Part shown: one piece after another, positions 1 through 6,211 of the stretch | How positions within the stretch are numbered: position 1 is the first letter of the stretch | Layout: every line of letters starts with the position of its first letter | Assembly (NCBI GenBank): GCA_002862965.1 | Contig: PKCW01000169.1 | Location: forward strand, 1-7,954 | Source of the DNA: Pseudomonadota bacterium | GTDB lineage: Bacteria > Pseudomonadota > Gammaproteobacteria > UBA5335 | Length of the DNA: 7,954 nt | Direction of reading: 5' to 3' | Made by a program: the position numbers and the translations under genes | The notes under the pieces: generated by a model | What the model was told of the DNA's origin: nothing | Databases searched by the model: none | The model's input: only the letters and a program-made list of their open reading frames with translations

Positions 1-27
1 TGTGCAAGATGTGCAAGATGTGCAAAG
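1..27. repeat. Short tandem repeat, 9-bp unit x3
   Basis: Three head-to-tail copies of a 9-bp unit, TGTGCAAGA, TGTGCAAGA and TGTGCAAAG (the last imperfect). The array touches the left edge, so its full length is unknown. One frame through it reads VQDVQDVQ and stops at 59-61, so it could be the 3' end of a gene entering from the left, but it is too short to judge. Confidence 0.8.
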
Positions 28-230
28 TGGCAGCAAATGGCTTGCAAATATAAGGGTGTGATGAGCGCGCAGATGTGGCACTTGGTGGCAGACGCTCTCA
101 CTACTCGTATCTGTACGTACCACGTACCCACCCGTCCTGGAAAGCCGCTGACGCGCTCAAAACCTAATTTGGATCTGAGCGCGCAGGCTCTGAATAGCTA
201 CCAAAACGACGGGTGCACCCAGCCTTTTGA
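1..230. other. Low-GC non-coding segment abutting truncated lptB
   Basis: No convincing gene is visible. A 99-codon frame from 37 to 336 resembles no family I know, and its end lies in the wrong frame inside lptB. GC is about 53% by hand count, below the clearly GC-rich genes to the right. The segment holds the 9-bp tandem repeat at 1-27, a 7-bp tandem repeat ACGTACC at 115-128, an 11-bp direct repeat at 62-72 and 176-186, and a palindrome GGGTGCACCC at 211-220. In normal synteny the upstream half of lptB and lptA would lie here. The segment therefore looks foreign, rearranged or mis-assembled. Confidence 0.55.
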
Positions 231-653
231 ACGCTCGGAACGCTTCGATCTGATGTCATGCTGCGACGCCAGCAGCGTTGCCGCGCCCTGCTGGAAGAGT
301 TTCACATCGCGCACCTCAGCGAGTCGCGCGGCATGAGCCTGTCGGGCGGCGAACGGCGGCGTCTCGAAATTGCCCGTGCACTGGCCGCCGAGCCCCGATT
401 CATTCTGCTGGATGAACCCTTCGCCGGCGTCGATCCGATTTCGGTGGTCGACATCCAGCGCATCGTGGCCCATCTGCGGGAACGGCAGATCGGCGTGCTG
501 ATCACCGACCACAACGTGCGCGAAACGCTGCACATCTGCCAACGCGCCTATATCCTGAGCGAGGGGACCGTCATCGCCCAAGGTGAGCCCGAGCGGATTC
601 TGGCCGATAGCACCGTCAGAGAGGTTTATCTGGGCCAGGCTTTCCGGCTCTGA
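231..653 (+). pseudogene. lptB: LPS export ABC transporter ATPase LptB, 5'-truncated
   Basis: LptB is the cytoplasmic ATPase of the LptBFGC complex that extracts lipopolysaccharide from the inner membrane. Only the C-terminal half is present. Counting from the ATG at 258, the 131 residues contain the ABC signature (LSGGERRR, near residue 28), Walker B ([13 protein letters not shown], near 48) and the H-loop (LITDHNVRE, near 80), and end in the typical YLGQAFRL. The full family length is about 240 residues. The missing half should carry Walker A and the Q-loop. LptB-like similarity can be followed only a few codons upstream of 258, and the frame meets a stop at 228-230. Without Walker A this product could not bind ATP in the normal way, so I call it a remnant or a junction artefact. 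Identity as LptB is near certain from the sequence and from rpoN next door. Real disruption versus assembly error is open. Confidence 0.85.
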
Positions 654-685
654 CCCGAGCGCATGCCACAAGACCTTCGAGCGAG

Positions 686-691
686 TAGAAT
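686..691 (+). promoter_or_regulatory. Possible -10 element of rpoN promoter
   Basis: TAGAAT lies in the 73-bp gap between the lptB stop and rpoN. No good -35 is seen at 16-18 bp. A transcript started 6-7 nt downstream would begin about at the ATG at 698, roughly 29 nt before the rpoN start. The same TAGAAT box occurs before fbp and before the C39-like peptidase gene. Confidence 0.35.
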
Positions 692-697
692 CGAGCC

Positions 698-730
698 ATG
701 ACTGCCGCCATCCCCCCCTCGTGTCCATGA
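698..730 (+). CDS. Possible 10-residue upstream ORF overlapping rpoN start
   Basis: This tiny frame encodes MTAAIPPSCP. Its TGA stop overlaps the rpoN ATG as ATGA (727-730). It has no Shine-Dalgarno sequence. If the TAGAAT at 686-691 is a real -10, its ATG would sit at or next to the transcript 5' end. It may couple translation into rpoN, which also lacks a Shine-Dalgarno sequence, or it may be chance. There is no homology support. Confidence 0.2.
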   Translation: MTAAIPPSCP

Positions 731-2169
731 AACAGTCCCTGCACCTCAAGCTGGGTCAACGTCTGGCGATGACGCCGCAACTGCAACAGGCCATCCGCCT
801 GCTGCAACTTTCATCCCTCGAACTGCAGCAGGAAATCCAGACGGTCCTCGACACCAACCTCATGATCGAGAACGGGCCGGGCGAGAACGATGACGAGGCC
901 GCGGCCGACTACCCGGAAGGCGAATCCGAAGCGGCCGCGCCGGAGTCGACGACCGAACCTGCGGCTGAACTCGATGGCGGCGAGGATTTCGATACGGCGT
1001 GGGAAGACCCCTGGTCCCAGGGGGACGACACCGGCGGCGGAAGCGCAGAAGCTTGGGATTTCAATCAGACGCCCAGCCAGGATGGCGGCGAGTTGCGGGA
1101 TCACCTGCTCTGGCAGATGCGCCTCGGTCACTTCAGCGAGAGCGACGAAGCCATCGCCCTGGCCATCATCGACGCCATCAATGAAGATGGCTACCTCACC
1201 GAATCCCTCGAAAACCTCGTCGTCGAAGTCGGGCCCGAACTGGCGACCGAGCCCGAGGAAATCCTCGCCGTGCTCAAGCGCGTGCAGGGTTTCGACCCGA
1301 TCGGCATCGGTGCCCGCGATCTGCGCGAAGCCCTGCTGCTGCAACTGCGCGCCCTGGCGCCCTCGGAGGCGCACGCTGCCGCGATGGAGCTGGTGGAACA
1401 TCACCTCGATCTCCTGGCGAGCCGCGATTTCGCGACCCTGCAGCGCCGGCTCAAGATCACCGAGGAAGGACTCTGCGCTGCCATCGAACTGATCCAGCGC
1501 CTGAACCCCCGCCCGGGAGCGCAGATCTCGCAGAAGACGGCAAGCTACGTGGTGCCGGACGTGATCGTTCGCCGGGTGGGCAAGAGCTGGCGGGTCGACC
1601 TCAATAGTGAAACCACACCCCGGCTGCGCATCAACCGGATGTACGCCGGACTCATCAAGCGCGCCGACAACAGCCGTGACAATGAAACCATGCGGCAGCA
1701 TCTCCAGGAAGCACGATGGTTTCTCAAGAGCCTGCAGAGCCGCAACGAAACGCTGCTGAAGGTCGCCACCAGCATCGTCGAACGGCAACAGGGCTTTTTC
1801 GACCATGGCGAGGAAGCCATGCAACCCATGGTGCTGCGCGAGATCGCCGAAGCCGTCAGCATGCACGAGAGCACGATTTCGCGGGTGACCAATCAAAAGT
1901 ACATGCATACGCCGCGCGGCATCTTCGAGTTCAAGTATTTCTTTTCGAGCCATGTGGCCACCGTGGATGGCGGCGAATGCTCGGCAACCGCCATCCAGGC
2001 CATGATTCGCAAGCTGATCGCGGCGGAAAACCCGCGCAAGCCGCTGAGCGACAGCAAGTTGACCGAGATGTTGCTGGCGGGCGGCATCAACGTGGCGCGC
2101 CGCACCGTGGCCAAATACCGAGAGTTCATGTCCATTCCGCCCTCGAACGAGCGCAAGCGTCTCGTTTGA
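727..2169 (+). CDS. rpoN: RNA polymerase sigma-54 factor RpoN
   Basis: This is the alternative sigma factor that directs RNA polymerase to -24/-12 promoters and needs AAA+ enhancer-binding activators. The 480-residue product has the full family architecture. A Gln/Leu-rich region I (residues 1 to about 48, opening MKQSLHLKLGQRLAMTPQLQQ) contacts activator. An acidic, low-complexity region II runs to about residue 115. Core-binding region III follows, then the helix-turn-helix part (MVLREIAEAVSMHESTISRV). The diagnostic RpoN box ARRTVAKYRE is at about 457-466 and reads the -24 element. I chose the ATG at 727 because it gives the classic N-terminus. An in-frame GTG at 721 is possible, and an open frame back to 583 is only a shadow over lptB. 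No Shine-Dalgarno sequence precedes either start. It lies 73 bp after lptB and 41 bp before hpf, the standard order. Confidence 0.97.
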   Translation: MKQSLHLKLGQRLAMTPQLQQAIRLLQLSSLELQQEIQTVLDTNLMIENGPGENDDEAAADYPEGESEAAAPESTTEPAAELDGGEDFDTAWEDPWSQGDDTGGGSAEAWDFNQTPSQDGGELRDHLLWQMRLGHFSESDEAIALAIIDAINEDGYLTESLENLVVEVGPELATEPEEILAVLKRVQGFDPIGIGARDLREALLLQLRALAPSEAHAAAMELVEHHLDLLASRDFATLQRRLKITEEGLCAAIELIQRLNPRPGAQISQKTASYVVPDVIVRRVGKSWRVDLNSETTPRLRINRMYAGLIKRADNSRDNETMRQHLQEARWFLKSLQSRNETLLKVATSIVERQQGFFDHGEEAMQPMVLREIAEAVSMHESTISRVTNQKYMHTPRGIFEFKYFFSSHVATVDGGECSATAIQAMIRKLIAAENPRKPLSDSKLTEMLLAGGINVARRTVAKYREFMSIPPSNERKRLV

Positions 2170-2210
2170 GCATTTCATCCCGATAACGTTTGCGACGACA
2201 GGGGACTCCG

Positions 2211-2537
2211 ATGAAGATTGATGTCACCGGCCAGAACATCGAAATCACCGCCGCCATCCGGCAGTATGCCGCCGAGAAGCTCGGACGCATCCAGCGCCAC
2301 CTGGACCAGTCCCTCGACGCCCACATGGTGTTGCGCGTCGAAAAGGAACGGCATCACGCCGAAGCCAAGATTCCCGTGAACGGCGGGGCCCTGTTCGCAG
2401 ACGCCACCAGCGAAGACATGTATGCGGCCATCGACGCGCTGGCCGACAAGCTCGACCGCCAGGCGCTCCGTTACAAAGACAAGCACACGGACCACCATCC
2501 CCGTGAATCGCTCAAGACCGGATTTTCGGAAACCTGA
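2211..2537 (+). CDS. hpf: Ribosome hibernation promoting factor HPF, short form
   Basis: HPF binds the 30S decoding region and, in gammaproteobacteria, works with RMF to form inactive 100S ribosome dimers in stationary phase or stress. The 108-residue product carries the single S30AE/YfiA-type domain, from MKIDVTGQNIEIT at the start through the MYAAIDALADKLDRQ helix near residue 70-85. It then has a hydrophilic tail of about 20 residues. It lacks the second, dimerising domain of long-form HPF, so it is the short form (E. coli HPF is 95 residues). The ATG at 2211 is preceded by AGGGGA at 2200-2205. An in-frame TTG at 2190 is less likely. It sits 41 bp after rpoN with no terminator between them, so the two are probably co-transcribed. 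Confidence 0.95.
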   Translation: MKIDVTGQNIEITAAIRQYAAEKLGRIQRHLDQSLDAHMVLRVEKERHHAEAKIPVNGGALFADATSEDMYAAIDALADKLDRQALRYKDKHTDHHPRESLKTGFSET

Positions 2538-2540
2538 CCC

Positions 2541-2558
2541 TCGGGCCCATGCGCCCGA
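2541..2558 (+). promoter_or_regulatory. Small hairpin just after hpf
   Basis: TCGGGC (2541-2546) and GCCCGA (2553-2558) form a 6-bp GC-rich stem with a 6-nt loop, 3 nt after the hpf stop. There is no following T run, so it is not a canonical intrinsic terminator. It could be an mRNA processing or attenuation element paired with the larger rapZ hairpin downstream. Confidence 0.4.
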
Positions 2559-2611
2559 TCGTCATCCAGACGAGAAGCCCGGCCGTTCACCCGGCGACAT
2601 GCGCGCGGTGA
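2549..2611 (+). CDS. Possible 20-codon leader ORF before rapZ
   Basis: This short frame opens with ATG at 2549 (MRPIVIQTR...) and ends with TGA at 2609-2611, inside the right arm of the rapZ hairpin and 7 nt before the rapZ start codon. Ribosomes translating it would melt the hairpin and end beside the rapZ start, a layout suited to translational coupling. It has no good Shine-Dalgarno sequence and no recognised homologue, so it may be chance. Confidence 0.15.
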   Translation: MRPIVIQTRSPAVHPATCAR

Positions 2612-2617
2612 ACGGCC
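2581..2617 (+). promoter_or_regulatory. 11-bp perfect inverted repeat sequestering rapZ ribosome-binding site
   Basis: GGCCGTTCACC (2581-2591) and GGTGAACGGCC (2607-2617) are exact reverse complements, separated by 15 nt. Eight of the 11 pairs are G-C. The right arm contains the only plausible rapZ Shine-Dalgarno (GGTGA, 2607-2611) and ends one base before the GTG start at 2619. In mRNA the stem would hide the ribosome-binding site. There is no T run, so a transcription terminator is unlikely. The regulatory role is inferred; the repeat itself is seen directly. Confidence 0.65.
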
Positions 2618-2618
2618 C

Positions 2619-3476
2619 GTGAGGCTGCTGATCCTCAGCGGCCTGTCCGGCGCCGGCAAGAGTGTCGCGTTGCACATGCTGGAGGATCTCGGGCTCTACT
2701 GCGTCGACAATCTGCCGTTGTCGTTGCTGGAGCCCTTGGTCGAGGAGTTTTCCCGCCACGGCGACTTTTCCGTACAAGGCGTCGCGGTCGGCATCGACGC
2801 CCGCTCGCACGCCTCGGAATTGACCACCTTCGCGGAGTGCCTGGCCCGCCTGCGCCACAAGGGCGTGCGGGTGGAAACGCTCTTCGTTCAGGCCGAGGCC
2901 GACACGCTGCTCAAACGCTATAGCGAAACGAGGCGGCGCCATCCGCTCAGCAGCACCCAGACCGGGCTGATCGAGGCGATCGAGGAGGAGCGGCGGATCC
3001 TCAATCCGATCGCGGAACAGGCGGATCTGGTGCTCGACACCACCCGGACCAACATCCATCAGCTGCGTGATCTGATCCGCCAGCGCGTGCACGGGCGTGA
3101 CGGCCTGCTTTCCCTGATGATCCAGTCGTTTGCCTTCAAGAACGGGGTCCCGACGGATGCCGATTTCGTGTTCGACATCCGCTGCCTGCCGAATCCCCAC
3201 TGGCAGCCCGGCCTGCGTCCGCTGACGGGTCTGGACGCCGAGGTGGCGGCCTACCTGGAAAGCGAACCCCTGACGCTGGCCCTGTTCGACGACATTCGCG
3301 GCTTCCTGGAACGCTGGCTGCCGCGTTTCGAAGCCGAGAACCGCAGCTACCTCACCGTGGCCATCGGTTGCACGGGCGGACAACATCGCTCGGTCTACAT
3401 GGCCGAACGCCTCCGCGCCTCTCTCGGCCGGACCTATCCCAATGTGCTGGTGCGTCACTCCGGGTTGCACCATTAG
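2619..3476 (+). CDS. rapZ: RNase adapter / nucleotide-binding protein RapZ
   Basis: In E. coli, RapZ binds the sRNAs GlmZ/GlmY, presents GlmZ to RNase E, senses glucosamine-6-phosphate and so sets GlmS synthesis for the cell envelope. The product has 285 residues (E. coli has 284). It shows Walker A GLSGAGKS at residues 8-15, the family motif CVDNLPL at about 28-34, and the conserved C-terminal GCTGGQHRS at 250-258 in the domain that binds sRNA and GlcN6P. The start is GTG 2619 with GGTGA upstream; no ATG fits. The C-terminus ends LVRHSGLHH, without the Lys/Arg-rich tail of the enteric protein, so sRNA binding may differ. It follows hpf after 81 bp. The usual ptsN is absent, and no npr follows. 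Many older annotations call this family UPF0042 or YvcJ-like. Confidence 0.95.
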   Translation: MRLLILSGLSGAGKSVALHMLEDLGLYCVDNLPLSLLEPLVEEFSRHGDFSVQGVAVGIDARSHASELTTFAECLARLRHKGVRVETLFVQAEADTLLKRYSETRRRHPLSSTQTGLIEAIEEERRILNPIAEQADLVLDTTRTNIHQLRDLIRQRVHGRDGLLSLMIQSFAFKNGVPTDADFVFDIRCLPNPHWQPGLRPLTGLDAEVAAYLESEPLTLALFDDIRGFLERWLPRFEAENRSYLTVAIGCTGGQHRSVYMAERLRASLGRTYPNVLVRHSGLHH

Positions 3477-3500
3477 CAATTTGTGTGCCCGACGCGCGAT

Positions 3501-3535
3501 TTCGAATGGACCGGCTGACCCGCTTCCCGTAAACT
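3501..3535 (+). promoter_or_regulatory. Putative mgtE promoter with TTCGAATG box
   Basis: A candidate -10 TAAACT (3530-3535) lies 17 bp after a weak -35 TGGACC (3507-3512), each matching consensus at 4 of 6 positions. TTCGAATG begins at 3501; its TTCGAA core ends 23 bp before the -10, the same spacing as in front of fbp. The leader of about 50 nt contains a 5-bp hairpin, TGGAC/GTCCA, at 3552-3566. No M-box-like Mg2+ riboswitch is visible, and the leader is too short for one. Confidence 0.35.
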
Positions 3536-3591
3536 AGCACTGTGCCTTCACTGGACTGCCCGTCCACCCCTGATCCAGCCGGAGCCAGGCG

Positions 3592-4950
3592 ATGTCCGAC
3601 GCCGAACGTCCAGAAAATCAGGCGACCGCCGGCGCGGCGCTGCGCACGGCGCTCACCGGCGGAACCTATGAGCGCGCGCGGCGGCTGTTGCGCACCCTCC
3701 ATCCCGCCGAAATCGCTGCGCTCCTCGAAGCAACGCCCTCCCCGGAACGGGAACTGATCTGGTCCCTCGTCCCGGCCGAAGACGATGGCGAGGTCTTGCT
3801 GCATGTCAACGATGCGGTGCGCAGCGCACTGATCCGCAACATGGATCCGGCGGAAATCATCGCGGCGACCGAACAACTGGATCTGGACGACCTGGCCGAT
3901 CTCATCGACGACCTGCCACGGGCGGTCACGAACCAGATTCTTCAGGCGCTGGATCGGCAGGAACGTCTGCGTCTCGAAAAAGTGCTGTCCTACGCCCCGG
4001 AAAGCGCCGGCGGACTGATGAATCCGGAGGTCGTGACCGTGCGTCCCGACGTCACGCTGGACGTCGTCTTGCGCTACCTGCGCGTCAAGGGGGAATTGCC
4101 GGACCAGACGGATCAGTTGGTGGTGGTGGACCGCTACGGCCACTATGTGGGGGTCCTGCCCCTGCAGAATCTGCTCGTCAGCGACCCCGACGAAACGGTC
4201 GCCGATGTGATGGACACGGAAGCCGAGCCCATCCCGGTCGACCGGCCGGCGCGCAAGGTCGCCCGGCGATTCGCCGACCGCGACCTGCTCTCGGCGGCGG
4301 TCGTCAACGACGAGGGCATGGTGCTCGGCCGTATCACGATCGACGACGTCGTGGACGTGATCCGCGACGAAAGCGAACATTCCCTGATGAGCCAGGTCGG
4401 TCTGGACGAAGAGGAGGACATGTTCGCGCCCGTTCTGCAGAGCTTCCGCCGCCGCACGCTGTGGCTCGGGATCAATCTGGTCACTGCGTTCATCGCGTCG
4501 GCCGTGGTCGGCCTGTTCGAGGCAACGCTGCAGGAAGTCGTCGCGCTGGCCGTCCTCATGCCGATCGTCGCCAGCATGGGCGGCATCGCCGGCAGCCAGA
4601 CCCAGACCCTGATCATTCGTGGGTATGCGCAAGGCCGCCTGACAGCCGGCAACACGCCACGCTTCATCAACAAGGAGCTGCTGCTGGGCCTGCTCAATGG
4701 CCTGGCCTGGGCTACGGTGACGGCCCTGCTGGCCTACCTGTGGTTCGGCCGGAGCGACCTCGCCGGCGTCATCGGGCTGGCCATGGTGGTGAATTTGCTG
4801 CTCGCCGCCAGCAGCGGCATTGCGGTGCCCCTGATCATGCGCCGCCTGTCGATCGACCCGGCGCTCGCCGGTCATGTCGTTCTGACGACCGTGACGGATG
4901 TCGCCGGGTTCTTTGCGTTTCTGGGCCTTGGGACCCTGCTGTTGCGCTGA
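3592..4950 (+). CDS. mgtE: Magnesium transporter MgtE
   Basis: MgtE is a homodimeric, Mg2+-gated inner-membrane channel for Mg2+ uptake. The 452-residue product has the expected order. A helical, acidic N domain runs to about residue 135. Two CBS domains follow (about 137-265, opening [13 protein letters not shown]). The membrane domain begins near residue 287 ([12 protein letters not shown]) with about five hydrophobic segments. The conserved MPIVASMGG stretch is near 322-331. [10 protein letters not shown] contains Asp436, which corresponds to the pore-lining Asp of the family. The acidic clusters in the N and CBS domains fit cytosolic Mg2+ sensing. The usual Asn of the GGN motif is Ile332 here. 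ATG 3592 has a good GGAG (3581-3584) 7 nt upstream. The 115-bp gap to rapZ carries its own putative promoter. Confidence 0.95.
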   Translation: MSDAERPENQATAGAALRTALTGGTYERARRLLRTLHPAEIAALLEATPSPERELIWSLVPAEDDGEVLLHVNDAVRSALIRNMDPAEIIAATEQLDLDDLADLIDDLPRAVTNQILQALDRQERLRLEKVLSYAPESAGGLMNPEVVTVRPDVTLDVVLRYLRVKGELPDQTDQLVVVDRYGHYVGVLPLQNLLVSDPDETVADVMDTEAEPIPVDRPARKVARRFADRDLLSAAVVNDEGMVLGRITIDDVVDVIRDESEHSLMSQVGLDEEEDMFAPVLQSFRRRTLWLGINLVTAFIASAVVGLFEATLQEVVALAVLMPIVASMGGIAGSQTQTLIIRGYAQGRLTAGNTPRFINKELLLGLLNGLAWATVTALLAYLWFGRSDLAGVIGLAMVVNLLLAASSGIAVPLIMRRLSIDPALAGHVVLTTVTDVAGFFAFLGLGTLLLR

Positions 4951-4975
4951 GCCCGTGACGACGGCCGTGATCCGC

Positions 4976-5010
4976 TTCGAATGCGCGACCGGATCGTTCC
5001 TTGCTAGAAT
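4976..5010 (+). promoter_or_regulatory. Putative fbp promoter, extended -10, with TTCGAATG box
   Basis: TGCTAGAAT (5002-5010) is a good extended -10. No -35 match is seen at 16-18 bp, as expected for an extended -10 or an activator-dependent promoter. TTCGAATG (4976-4983) sits where an activator or repressor overlapping -35 would bind, at the same spacing as before mgtE. Confidence 0.45.
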
Positions 5011-5050
5011 TCGCCACCTTCATTCCGACAGCACTCGGGAAGTCCGCCGC

Positions 5051-6058
5051 ATGCACCATGGCATTACCCTGTCCGCGTTTCTGCACCATGAACAGCGCCT
5101 CCATGCCCTCAGTCCGGACCTCGCGGGCGTCATCGAGGACATGGCCCGCGCCATCAAGCAGATTTCCCATCTCGTCAGCCTGGGCGCGCTGGGCGATGTC
5201 CTGGGCAATGCCAATGCCACCAACATTCAGGGTGAAGCCCAGAAGAAACTGGATGTGCTGGCCAACGATGTCATCCTGCGACACCACGAGCGGTCCGGGC
5301 ATGTCGCCGCCATGGCGTCGGAGGAAATGGAATCGATCTACCTGCTTCCCATCGGCGAGCAACGCGGCGACTATCTGCTGGTTTTCGATCCGCTCGACGG
5401 CTCGACCAACATCGACATCAACCTGTCCATCGGGACGATCTTTTCCGTTCTGCCCTGCCCCCCCGGGGTCAACGAGCCGCGGGAACCGGATTTTCTCCAG
5501 CCCGGACGCAACCAGTTGTGCGCCGGCTACGCCGTGTACGGTCAAGCCACCGTGCTGGTGCTCACCCTGGGCCGCGGCGTGCTGAGCTTCACCCTCGATC
5601 GCGCGGTCGGCGAGTTCGTGCTGGTGCAGGAAAACCTGCACATCGCGGACGAGGGTCACGAGTACGCCATCAACACCTCGAACTGGCGCTACTGGGATCC
5701 GCCCGTCCGCCGCTACATCGAGGAATGCCATGCAGGGGCGGCTGGCCCGCGCGGCAAGGATTTCAATATGCGCTGGATGGGCGCGATGGTTGCAGATTGC
5801 CATCGTGTGCTGAGTCGCGGGGGCGTTTTTCTCTACCCGCACGACAGCAGGGATCCCCAGAGGCCCGGCAAACTTCGTCAGATCTACGAGGCCAACCCGA
5901 TCGCGCTGCTGGTCGAGCAAGCCGGCGGCGCCGCCAGCACGGGGCGCGCATCCATCCTCGATGTGGTGCCGCAAACCTTGCATCAACGCATCGCGGTGAT
6001 CATGGGTGCACGCGACGAAGTCCGTCTCATCGAGGCTTACCACGAGTCCTGCCCCTGA
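5051..6058 (+). CDS. fbp: Fructose-1,6-bisphosphatase, class I
   Basis: This enzyme hydrolyses fructose-1,6-bisphosphate to fructose-6-phosphate and phosphate in gluconeogenesis (and in the Calvin cycle where present). It is cytosolic and Mg2+-dependent. From the ATG at 5051 the product has 335 residues, the normal class I length. Metal ligands are visible: the Glu pair at 91-92 in MASEEME and the signature [10 protein letters not shown] at 113-122. The substrate and metal region [10 protein letters not shown] at 274-283 is followed by the conserved VEQAGG. The N-terminus ([12 protein letters not shown]) matches the family start, so the open frame back to 4898 is not coding. A weak GGGAAG lies 8 nt upstream. 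It follows mgtE after 100 bp with its own promoter. Nothing next to it shows whether the host is autotrophic. Confidence 0.96.
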   Translation: MHHGITLSAFLHHEQRLHALSPDLAGVIEDMARAIKQISHLVSLGALGDVLGNANATNIQGEAQKKLDVLANDVILRHHERSGHVAAMASEEMESIYLLPIGEQRGDYLLVFDPLDGSTNIDINLSIGTIFSVLPCPPGVNEPREPDFLQPGRNQLCAGYAVYGQATVLVLTLGRGVLSFTLDRAVGEFVLVQENLHIADEGHEYAINTSNWRYWDPPVRRYIEECHAGAAGPRGKDFNMRWMGAMVADCHRVLSRGGVFLYPHDSRDPQRPGKLRQIYEANPIALLVEQAGGAASTGRASILDVVPQTLHQRIAVIMGARDEVRLIEAYHESCP

Positions 6059-6080
6059 AATCGACCCTGTCGAGGCCCGC

Positions 6081-6109
6081 TTGAGTCTGCCCACAAGCTC
6101 GCCTAGAAT
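6081..6109 (+). promoter_or_regulatory. Sigma70-type promoter of the C39-like peptidase gene
   Basis: TTGAGT (6081-6086), a 17-bp spacer and TAGAAT (6104-6109) make the best promoter in the window. Transcription would begin near 6116, giving a 5' leader of about 95 nt. An imperfect inverted repeat, GCTTGAG (6079-6085) with CACAAGC (6092-6098), overlaps the -35 and spacer and could be an operator. Confidence 0.6.
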
Positions 6110-6211
6110 GGCTGCGCCTCCATGCGCTGGGCAATGGACGTCGGCTGCATTGACGGCCATCGATCGGGCCTTCGCAAGACTGGACCTGTTTCTACAAGCA
6201 AGGAAAAGCCA

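Noticed and set aside
1..27. CRISPR array
   Set aside because: The 9-bp units are directly adjacent with no spacers.
28..45. Sigma-54-like TGGCAG...TTGC
   Set aside because: The spacing is three bases too long for a -24/-12 promoter.
76..90. Sigma-54-like site TGGCAC followed by GGCA
   Set aside because: The GG-to-GC distance is one base shorter than the strict -24/-12 spacing and no gene follows.
37..336. 99-codon frame at the left edge
   Set aside because: It has no recognisable domain and runs into lptB in the wrong frame; the lptB frame there is clearly the coding one.
811..2178. Long reverse-strand open frame opposite rpoN
   Set aside because: It is an antisense shadow of a GC-rich gene; the + strand encodes a full RpoN.
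2562..3479. Reverse-strand open frame opposite rapZ
   Set aside because: The + strand encodes complete RapZ motifs and the antisense product shows none.
3511..3582. 7-bp inverted repeat CCGGCTG/CAGCCGG before mgtE
   Set aside because: The arms are 58 bp apart and the left arm lies upstream of the presumed transcript start, so it cannot fold in the mRNA.
3536..3591. Mg2+ riboswitch (M-box) before mgtE
   Set aside because: The leader is only about 50 nt and shows one 5-bp hairpin, too little for an M-box.
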